Source: JAVDCA01 sp963819385 (GTDB lineage: Bacteria > Pseudomonadota > Alphaproteobacteria > Rhizobiales > Xanthobacteraceae). From it: a stretch of 64,000 nt of DNA. The notes beneath the pieces are model-generated. The model was given only the letters and a program-made list of their open reading frames with translations. It did no database searches and was not told where the DNA came from. Where the stretch lies: NCBI GenBank assembly GCA_963819385.1, contig CAWFVV010000006.1, forward strand, positions 1,240,001 through 1,304,000. Reading direction: 5' to 3'. Of the stretch, positions 25,612 through 32,060 are shown piece after piece (the stretch's first letter is position 1; each line of letters begins with the position of its first letter). Made by a program: the position numbers and the translations under genes.

Positions 25612-25774
25612 TGTGAGGCGAGCACTGACGCCGCGCTCCCTCTCCCCGCTTGCGGGGAGAGGGTCGGGGTGAGGGGGCGCCTCTACAAACTCTGCATTCG
25701 CGGATAGGCCCCCTCATCCCGACCTTCTCCCCCTAAAGGGGGAGAAGGAGCGCGATCGCCGTGCTCACCTCACA
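25612..25774. repeat. Family A repeat, copy 2, MITE-like with terminal inverted repeats
   Basis: Left end TGTGAGGCGAGCAC and right end GTGCTCACCTCACA form imperfect terminal inverted repeats around 163 bp. Inside are CCTCTCCCCGCTTGCGGGGAGAGG and CTTCTCCCCCTAAAGGGGGAGAAG hairpins. The right end supplies the TGA stop of pyrC (25770-25772). Confidence 0.82.
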
Positions 25775-27098
25775 GCGCCTCGCCGAAGCGCATGGCCTCG
25801 CCGCGCGCCGGCGTCACGATCTCGCCGTCCCACATCACGCGCAGGCCGCGCACGATCGTGCCGACGGGCCAGCCCGTGACGGTGACGCCGTCGTAGGGTG
25901 TCCAGCCGGCGCGCGAGCCGACGTCGGCGTTGCGGATGGTGGCGCGGCGCTTGAGGTCGACCACCGTGAAGTCGGCATCGTAGCCGACCGCGATGCGGCC
26001 CTTGCACGCGATGCCGAACAGGCGGTTCGGGCCCGCACTGGTGAGATCGACGAAGCGCGCCAGCGTAAGCTTGCCGGCGTTGATGTGGTCGAGCATCAGC
26101 GGCACCAGCGTCTGCACCCCGGTCATGCCCGAGGGGCTCGCCGGATAGGCCTTCGCCTTCTCGTCGCGCGCATGCGGCGCATGGTCGGAGCCGAGCACGT
26201 CGACCACGCCCTGGTCGAGCCCGCGCCACAGCGCCGCGCGATGGGTCGCGTCGCGCACCGGCGGGTTCATCTGGGCAAGCGTGCCGAGCCGCTCGTAGCA
26301 CTCGGGTGCTGCCATCGTGAGATGATGCGGCGTCACCTCGACCGAGGCGACGTCCTTGTGGCCGGCGAGGAATTCGATCTCCTGCGCGGTCGTGATGTGC
26401 AGCACGTGGATGCGCCGCCCGGTCTCGTGCGCGAGCCCGACGAGGCGCTGCGTGCAGCGCAACGCCGTGATCTCGTCGCGCCACACCGGATGCGAGCGCG
26501 GGTCGCCGGCGATGCGCTCACCCATGCGCTCGCGCAGCCGGAATTCGTCCTCGGAATGGAAGGCGGCGCGGCGGCGGATGTTCTTCAGGATATTGCGCAC
26601 GCCGTCGTCGTCCTCGACCAGCAACGAGCCGGTCGAGGAGCCCATGAACACCTTGATGCCGCAGCAGCCGGGCAGCCGCTCGAGCTCGCCCAGGTCCTTG
26701 GTGTTCTCGCGCGTGCCGCCGACATAGAAGGCGAAATCGCAATGCATGCGGTGATGGCCGCGCGCGATCTTGTCGGCGAGCGTCTCGGGCGTCACGGTCA
26801 GTGGGTTGGTGTTCGGCATCTCGAACACGCCGGTGACGCCGCCGAGCACGGCCGAGCGCGAGCCGGCTTCGAGGTCTTCCTTGTGGGTCAGCCCGGGCTC
26901 GCGGAAATGCACCTGGGTGTCGATGACGCCCGGCAGCACGTGCAGGCCGGCGGCATCGACGGTCTCGCCGGCCGCGGCACCGCCGAGGTCGCCGATCGCG
27001 ACGATGCGCCCCGCCCGGACGCCGATGTCGCGCCTGCCCTCGCCGTCCTGGTTGACGACAACGCCGCCGCGGATGACCAGATCGTAGTTTTCAGCCAT
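25770..27098 (-). CDS. pyrC: Dihydroorotase (PyrC)
   Basis: 442 residues, the usual length of class I dihydroorotase. It closes carbamoyl-aspartate to dihydroorotate in pyrimidine synthesis. Motifs: DTQVHFREPG (60-69; the first His of HxH is Gln, as in several alphaproteobacterial members), the carboxylated lysine in GIKVFMGSSTG (near 149), HVLHITTA, TPHHLTM, and GSDHAPH with the catalytic aspartate. The stop codon lies inside the end of family A copy 2. The gene is divergent from ygfZ. If the Q-variant lacks one metal, a partner may be needed; I cannot tell. Confidence 0.9.
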   Translation of the reverse strand: MAENYDLVIRGGVVVNQDGEGRRDIGVRAGRIVAIGDLGGAAAGETVDAAGLHVLPGVIDTQVHFREPGLTHKEDLEAGSRSAVLGGVTGVFEMPNTNPLTVTPETLADKIARGHHRMHCDFAFYVGGTRENTKDLGELERLPGCCGIKVFMGSSTGSLLVEDDDGVRNILKNIRRRAAFHSEDEFRLRERMGERIAGDPRSHPVWRDEITALRCTQRLVGLAHETGRRIHVLHITTAQEIEFLAGHKDVASVEVTPHHLTMAAPECYERLGTLAQMNPPVRDATHRAALWRGLDQGVVDVLGSDHAPHARDEKAKAYPASPSGMTGVQTLVPLMLDHINAGKLTLARFVDLTSAGPNRLFGIACKGRIAVGYDADFTVVDLKRRATIRNADVGSRAGWTPYDGVTVTGWPVGTIVRGLRVMWDGEIVTPARGEAMRFGEAL

Positions 27099-27200
27099 TC
27101 GAATTCATCGCTCTTGAGACGCACGCCAGGGCGCCCTACGTTCCGGCGCGGGGGTTTGCAGTTTAGTCCGCCAGGCTCCCACAGCAAGGTCGTGCACGTC

Positions 27201-28091
27201 ATGAAGGCAGCACTGCTTCCCGATCGCGGCGTCGTCAAAGTCGTCGGCGCGCCGGCGCGCGACTTCCTCAATGGGCTGCTCACCACCGATATCGGCCATG
27301 TGACGCCGGAACGGCCTTGTTTTGCCGCTTTGCTCACGCCGCAGGGCAAGATCGTGGCCGACGGCATCGTCGCCGAGGCGCCGGCCGAGGACGGCGGCGG
27401 CTTCTTCATCGACTGCCCGCGCGCGCTCGCAACGGCGCTCGTCGACAAGCTCAACTTCTACAAGCTGCGCGCCGCGGTCATCGTGGAGGATCTTTCCGAG
27501 GTGCTGGGCGTGCTGGCGGTCTGGGACGGCAGCGGCGCGATGGAGTACGGCCTCGTCTATCCCGATCCGCGCCTGCCGGCCCTCGGGCAGCGCGTGATGT
27601 TGCCACCGCACCTTGCCGCACAGGCGGCGGCCGATCTCGGCGCCGAGCTCACCGATGCATCCTCCTATGAGGCCCACCGCATCGCGCTCGGCGTGCCGCG
27701 CGGCGGCGTCGATTTCACCTACGGCGACGCCTTCCCGCACGAGACCGACATGGACCAGCTCAATGGCGTCGATTTCGACAAAGGGTGCTACGTCGGCCAG
27801 GAAGTCGTGTCGCGCATGGAGCATCGCGGCAGCGCGCGCACCCGCGTGGTGCCGGTCGCGTTCGACGGCTCCGCGCCCGAGCCCGGCGCGCCGGTGACCG
27901 CCGCCGACAAGACGATCGGCACCTTCGGCTCATCCACGGCCGGGCACGCGCTCGCGCTGCTGCGGCTCGATCGCACCGCCGATGCGCTCGCGGCCGGCGC
28001 GCCGCTCATCGCCGGCGGCGCGACGTTGCGGCTGGTCAAGCCGGACTGGGCGCACTTCGCCTGGCCGGGCGACATCAAGGCGGCGGAGTGA
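27201..28091 (+). CDS. ygfZ: Folate-binding protein YgfZ
   Basis: 296 residues from ATG 27201. The family folds like the T-protein (GcvT) and assists repair or assembly of iron-sulfur clusters, using tetrahydrofolate. The signature KGCYVGQEVVSRMEHRG is present (about residues 193-209), including the conserved cysteine, and RDFLNGLLTTDI lies near the N-terminus. The upstream long open frame is antisense to pyrC and not part of the gene. It is convergent with the toxin gene 14 bp away. Confidence 0.92.
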   Translation: MKAALLPDRGVVKVVGAPARDFLNGLLTTDIGHVTPERPCFAALLTPQGKIVADGIVAEAPAEDGGGFFIDCPRALATALVDKLNFYKLRAAVIVEDLSEVLGVLAVWDGSGAMEYGLVYPDPRLPALGQRVMLPPHLAAQAAADLGAELTDASSYEAHRIALGVPRGGVDFTYGDAFPHETDMDQLNGVDFDKGCYVGQEVVSRMEHRGSARTRVVPVAFDGSAPEPGAPVTAADKTIGTFGSSTAGHALALLRLDRTADALAAGAPLIAGGATLRLVKPDWAHFAWPGDIKAAE

Positions 28092-28104
28092 CTGTCCCTG
28101 CGCG

Positions 28105-28602
28105 CTATTTGCCAAGGACGCGGTGGATATCCTTGAGCAACATGTAAAGGTGCAAGGCATCCGTCGGAGATGGTACGAATCCGAACCGCGCGTAGAAACG
28201 GGCGGCCTCGTCGTCTTTGGCATGGACCGCAAGCGCTCGGACCCCGACGATGTCGCCGACCAGGAGGGCACGGATCATCACGTCACGAAGGAGGCCACTC
28301 GCGATACCCCGCCCTTGCCAATCGCTGCGCACTGCAAGCCGCGCTAAAACGACAAGCGGAATCGGGTATCGTCCCAAGCCTTTCGCGAGCCGTTCGTGCG
28401 CCTCTTCAACAGAAACTTGCGCGGTGACCATCGTGTAGAAGCCGATGACCTCGTCTTGCGGAACTTCCACATAAGTAACGGAACCGTTGGCCTGCTGAGC
28501 CGGGAAAGCGAAGCGGATCAAAAATCGGTCGAGTTCGGGCCGTCCGCAGGTGAAGCTGTCGACGCGATGGTCTCGCCGCAGCTTCTCGATTCGAAGCGCC
28601 AC
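28105..28602 (-). CDS. GNAT-family toxin (TacT-like) of a toxin-antitoxin pair
   Basis: 165 residues with the GNAT acetyltransferase fold. The acetyl-CoA motif is SDWQGRGIASGLL (about 92-104), and FYARFGFVP is near the C-terminus. The family partner rule (GNAT after DUF1778 antitoxin) is met: the antitoxin ends 5 nt upstream. Characterised TacT-type toxins acetylate charged aminoacyl-tRNA and stop translation. Whether this copy is active is not visible, but no motif appears lost. Confidence 0.85.
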   Translation of the reverse strand: MALRIEKLRRDHRVDSFTCGRPELDRFLIRFAFPAQQANGSVTYVEVPQDEVIGFYTMVTAQVSVEEAHERLAKGLGRYPIPLVVLARLAVRSDWQGRGIASGLLRDVMIRALLVGDIVGVRALAVHAKDDEAARFYARFGFVPSPTDALHLYMLLKDIHRVLGK

Positions 28603-28607
28603 GTGAC

Positions 28608-28913
28608 CTAGTCCTCGCTTCGATCGAAGACGCTTGGCTCCTTCAGAAGTTTCGTCAGCCGCGGATGCTCGCGCGGCGGCGCATCAAGTGCTTTCATGAA
28701 ATCCGCCCAGGCTTTCGGGCCAAGCTTGAACAACCGCCTGTCCGCAAGACTGTCATCCGCGCGCATCAGCGCACTTTCGAGAACGAATTCGCTCAACGAT
28801 TTTCGCTCGGCCTCGGCCGCCACCTGCAGCTTGCGCTTGGACGCGGCAGTCAGCCGGAGGTCGAGCTTCTCGCTTCGGGTCGGATGCTTGGCACGAGCGG
28901 AACGGAGCGGCAT
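28608..28913 (-). CDS. DUF1778 antitoxin (TacA-like)
   Basis: 101 residues from ATG 28913. The N-terminal ribbon-helix-helix part includes TRSEKLDLRLTAASKRKL and AAEAERKSLSEFVLESALMRAD, the DUF1778 hallmark. The C-terminal tail (LDAPPREHPRLTKLLKEP) is the region that usually blocks the toxin. The pair is divergent from tag. The long open frame upstream of the ATG is not used, as it would enter the tag promoter region. Confidence 0.85.
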   Translation of the reverse strand: MPLRSARAKHPTRSEKLDLRLTAASKRKLQVAAEAERKSLSEFVLESALMRADDSLADRRLFKLGPKAWADFMKALDAPPREHPRLTKLLKEPSVFDRSED

Positions 28914-28989
28914 GGGGTATATCCTCTTGAATCCCTCGGCGACAACGATAGCATGTTCGCCCGACAATGTCATGACAAGATTCTGATCC

Positions 28990-29613
28990 GTGCCGAAACA
29001 AGCGAAAAAAACCCACATCCTGCACGGCGATGGCCTCCACCGCTGCGCCTGGCCGGCCGAGGATCCGCTCTATGTGGCGTATCACGACACCGAGTGGGGC
29101 GTGCCCGAATACGACGACCGCGCGCTGTTCGAGAAGCTGATCCTCGACGGATTCCAGGCCGGACTCTCGTGGATCACAATTCTCCGCAAGCGCGACAACT
29201 TCCGCCGCGCCTTCGACGGCTTCAGGCCCGAAGTCATCGCGCGCTACGGCAAGCGCAAGACCGACGCGCTGATGCTCGACGCCGGCATCGTGCGCAACCG
29301 CGCCAAGATCGACGGCACGGTGCTGTCCGCGCGCGCCTACCTCGACGCGATGGAGAAAGGCCCGGGCTTCTCCAAGCTGCTGTGGGACTTCGTCGACGGC
29401 AAGCCGAAGGTGAACAACTTCACGACCCGCGGCCGGATTCCCGCCGAGACGCCGATATCGCAAGCGATGTCGAAGGAGCTCGCGCGGCGCGGCTTCAAGT
29501 TCTGCGGGCCGACCATCGTCTACGCCTTCATGCAAGCGACCGGCATGGTCAACGACCACGTGGTGACGTGCTTTCGCCACGCGGCGCTCGCTGCGCCGGC
29601 CAAACGGCGCTGA
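28990..29613 (+). CDS. tag: DNA-3-methyladenine glycosylase I (Tag)
   Basis: 207 residues from GTG 28990, normal length. The enzyme removes 3-methyladenine from alkylated DNA. Zinc ligands are C19 and H32 near the N-terminus and H190 and C194 near the C-terminus (NDHVVTCFRH). The hallmark RCAWP, YHDTEWGVP and FEKLILDGFQAGLSW are intact. It is the first gene of a likely four-gene operon with the HD protein (4 nt away), the phosphatase and the NadQ-like regulator. Confidence 0.93.
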   Translation: MPKQAKKTHILHGDGLHRCAWPAEDPLYVAYHDTEWGVPEYDDRALFEKLILDGFQAGLSWITILRKRDNFRRAFDGFRPEVIARYGKRKTDALMLDAGIVRNRAKIDGTVLSARAYLDAMEKGPGFSKLLWDFVDGKPKVNNFTTRGRIPAETPISQAMSKELARRGFKFCGPTIVYAFMQATGMVNDHVVTCFRHAALAAPAKRR

Positions 29614-29616
29614 CCC

Positions 29617-30252
29617 ATGCCGCGCGCAACGACGAAGATCGTTGGGCTGGCGCCGGCCGCGCAGCCGCTGCGCGCCTGGCAGCGCATGCTGTCGGGACGC
29701 CGGCTCGACCTGCTCGATCCCTCCCCGCTCGACATCGAGATCGAGGACATCGCGCACGGGCTCGCGCGCGTCGCGCGCTGGAACGGGCAGACCACCGGCG
29801 CCAACATCTTCTCGGTCGCACAGCACACGCTGCTGGTCGAGGAAGTCGCGCGGCGGCGCTTCGGCGAGCCCGACCAGCGGCTCGCGCTCGCCATCATGCT
29901 GCATGACGCGCCCGAATACGTGATCGGCGACATGATCTCGCCGTTCAAGGCCGTGCTCGACAACGCCTACAAGGCGGTGGAGAAACGCCTGCTCGGCGCG
30001 ATCCATCGCCGCTTCGGCCTTGCGCCCGAGCTGCCGGCCGAGGTCGTCAAGCTGATCAAGGCGGCTGACCGCGGCGCCGCATTCCTCGAGGCGACGCATC
30101 TCGCCGGCTTCGCGGCCGCCGAGGCGCGGCGCTTCTTCGGCGCGCGGCCGAACCTTCCGGCCGCCATGGAGCGCGACTATCTCAGCCCATGGCCGGCGCC
30201 GGAAGCTGAGCGCCGCTACCTCGACCGCTTCGTCCGGATCGCGGGCGCGTGA
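29617..30252 (+). CDS. HD-domain phosphohydrolase (YfbR/5'-nucleotidase type)
   Basis: 211 residues. Metal-binding HD residues are visible at H70 (SVAQHTLLVE), H96-D97 (MLHDAPE) and a later aspartate (KAADRGAA). The fold resembles YfbR-like dNMP 5'-nucleotidases and other HD hydrolases that act on nucleotides. The linkage with tag suggests nucleotide hygiene or DNA repair, which is inference. It starts 4 nt after tag. Confidence 0.8.
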   Translation: MPRATTKIVGLAPAAQPLRAWQRMLSGRRLDLLDPSPLDIEIEDIAHGLARVARWNGQTTGANIFSVAQHTLLVEEVARRRFGEPDQRLALAIMLHDAPEYVIGDMISPFKAVLDNAYKAVEKRLLGAIHRRFGLAPELPAEVVKLIKAADRGAAFLEATHLAGFAAAEARRFFGARPNLPAAMERDYLSPWPAPEAERRYLDRFVRIAGA

Positions 30253-30307
30253 AAGTTTCGCCGCCTTTGCTTATGATGATGCTCTCTGGCTCGCCGGCAT
30301 AAACACG

Positions 30308-30814
30308 ATGATTCACGTCTGCTCCCTCGCCCGCCTGCATTCCACGGTGAAGAAGACCGGAGCGCGGCATATCGTGACCCTGCTCGGCATCGACGACGAG
30401 ATCGACCGGCCCGCGACCGTGCCGGCCCGCAACCACCTGTTCCTGCGCATGCACGACATCGCCGAGCCGCTCGACGGCCATGTCGCGCCCGATGCCGCGC
30501 ATGTCGCGGAGCTCGTTCGCTTCGTGCGCGGCTGGGACCAGCAGGCGCCGCTCGTCGTGCATTGCTGGGCCGGGATCAGCCGCTCGACCGCCGCCGCCTT
30601 CGTCTCGGTGTGCGCGTTGCGGCCACAGCGCGACGAGCGCGAGATTGCCCGGGCGATCCGCTCCGTCTCGCCGACCGCGACGCCGAACCCGCGCATCGTG
30701 GCATTCGCGGACGCGATGCTAAATCGGAAGGGCCGCATGGTGGCGGCGATCGAAGAGATCGGCCGCGGCGAGTCTGCGTCGGAAGGCGTGCCGTTCCGGC
30801 TCGACCTCGCATGA
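30308..30814 (+). CDS. Dual-specificity/tyrosine phosphatase-like protein
   Basis: 168 residues with the CX5R catalytic loop HCWAGISR (C86 to R92). The loop is followed by STAAAFVSVCALRP, as in small tyrosine phosphatase-like proteins of rhizobia. An upstream aspartate (D50 in LRMHD or D56) could be the general acid. The substrate could be a protein phosphotyrosine or a small phosphate. The gene is the third in the tag cluster, 55 nt after the HD gene, and 4 nt before the NadQ-like gene. Confidence 0.8.
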   Translation: MIHVCSLARLHSTVKKTGARHIVTLLGIDDEIDRPATVPARNHLFLRMHDIAEPLDGHVAPDAAHVAELVRFVRGWDQQAPLVVHCWAGISRSTAAAFVSVCALRPQRDEREIARAIRSVSPTATPNPRIVAFADAMLNRKGRMVAAIEEIGRGESASEGVPFRLDLA

Positions 30815-30818
30815 CCGC

Positions 30819-31787
30819 ATGACACCACTCCCCGCGATCGAGATCGGTCTCACGGCCGCGATCGTCGCGGTCGACGGCGACGAGCCCATGACGTTGACGG
30901 CGGGCGACGACGCCGGCGTCATCGGCCTGCCGTCCGGCCCGTTCGACCCGCTCGAGCACCAGACCTTCGAGATCGGCCTGCGCAGCTGGGTCAAGGCGCA
31001 GACCGGGCTTGCGGTCGGCTATGTCGAACAGCTCTACACGTTCGGCGACCGCGGCCGCCATGCCGAGCGCGGCCGCGAGCCGCACGCGGTCTCGGTCGGG
31101 TACCTCGCGCTGACGCGGCGCCCCGACAGCGAGGCGGCGCTGCGCGCGACGGGCGCCGGCTTCACGCCGTGGTACCGCTTCTTCCCGTGGGAAGACTGGC
31201 GCGTCGAGCGCCCGAAAATTCTCGACCGCACCATCCTGCCGGCGCTCGGCGCCTGGGCGGAGCGCGAGACGCGCGACGCCCCGCCCCGCCCGCTCAGCCG
31301 GCGCGAGCGGCTGCGGCACTGCTTCGCGGCCGGCGGCAGCCCGTGGGACGAGGAGAAGGCGCTCGACCGCTACGAGCTGCTCTACGAGGCGGGCCTTGTC
31401 GAGGAAGCGCGGCGCGACGGCCGCAAGGCCGCGCTCGAGCGCGGCCAACTACCGGCGCTGGGCGAGCCGATGCGGCTCGATCACCGCCGCATCCTCGCGA
31501 CCGCGATCGCCCGGCTGCGCGCCAAGCTGAAGTATCGCCCGGTGATCTTCGAGGTGATGGCGGCCGAATTCACGCTCACGGAGCTGCAAACAACGGTCGA
31601 GGCAATCTCGGGCCGACAGCTGCACAAGCAGAACTTCCGCCGGCTGGTCGAGACCGGCGCGCTGGTCGAGCCGACCGGCGAGACCTCGACCGCGACCGGC
31701 GGGCGACCCGCCGCGCTCTTCCGTTTCCGCCGCGAGGTGCTGCAGGAGCGGCCCGCGCCGGGGTTGCGGGTCGGGGGGCGGGGCTAA
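30819..31787 (+). CDS. nadQ: NadQ-like regulator of NAD synthesis (NUDIX plus winged helix)
   Basis: 322 residues. The N-terminal NUDIX-like domain (about 1-165) has no complete Nudix box, consistent with a sensor. A C-terminal winged helix follows (VFEVMAAEFTLTELQTTVE, RQLHKQNFRRLVETGALVEP). This architecture matches the alphaproteobacterial regulator NadQ, which, to my knowledge, controls nadABC. In this window two related palindromes precede nadA-nadC (45524 and 45590), which supports the call. It sits at the end of the tag cluster, so its own expression follows that operon. Confidence 0.75.
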   Translation: MTPLPAIEIGLTAAIVAVDGDEPMTLTAGDDAGVIGLPSGPFDPLEHQTFEIGLRSWVKAQTGLAVGYVEQLYTFGDRGRHAERGREPHAVSVGYLALTRRPDSEAALRATGAGFTPWYRFFPWEDWRVERPKILDRTILPALGAWAERETRDAPPRPLSRRERLRHCFAAGGSPWDEEKALDRYELLYEAGLVEEARRDGRKAALERGQLPALGEPMRLDHRRILATAIARLRAKLKYRPVIFEVMAAEFTLTELQTTVEAISGRQLHKQNFRRLVETGALVEPTGETSTATGGRPAALFRFRREVLQERPAPGLRVGGRG

Positions 31788-31821
31788 GGATGGGTACACG
31801 GCCCGGGCGCGGTGCACCGCT

Positions 31822-31858
31822 GACCGGGACCCACATTTTGGTGGCCATGGGTCCCGGT
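31822..31858. repeat. Hairpin repeat (family F) after the NadQ-like gene
   Basis: ACCGGGACCCA and TGGGTCCCGGT pair around a short TTGGTGG loop. A G/C-rich tail follows (GCGCACCGCTCCGCTGCGCG). It is a likely terminator or repeat remnant in the 273-bp gap before the DUF2339 gene. Confidence 0.5.
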
Positions 31859-32060
31859 TCTGCAGCGCACCGCTCCGCTGCGCGCTGCGCTGCGCCTGGG
31901 ACACGAGTCATTTGACTGATCCGTCCCCCGCCATCGAACCTTTTTCCGCGCCGGAACGACTAAGTCCTGCCGACTGCGCGAGATATGCTCGCGCGGTCCA
32001 ATTTCGTTCGGCCATCGTCCGCACAGGATGTGCGGCAGGGCTGCTTCCGGGGGGCGACCT

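Noticed and set aside
18989..25774. CRISPR array
   Set aside because: The repeats are dispersed palindromes at irregular positions, with no regular spacers and no cas genes.
25761..27200. Long plus-strand open frame across the pyrC region
   Set aside because: It is antisense to pyrC, which has clear catalytic motifs; the frame is open because of GC-rich codon bias. Only the part from 27201 (ygfZ) is real.
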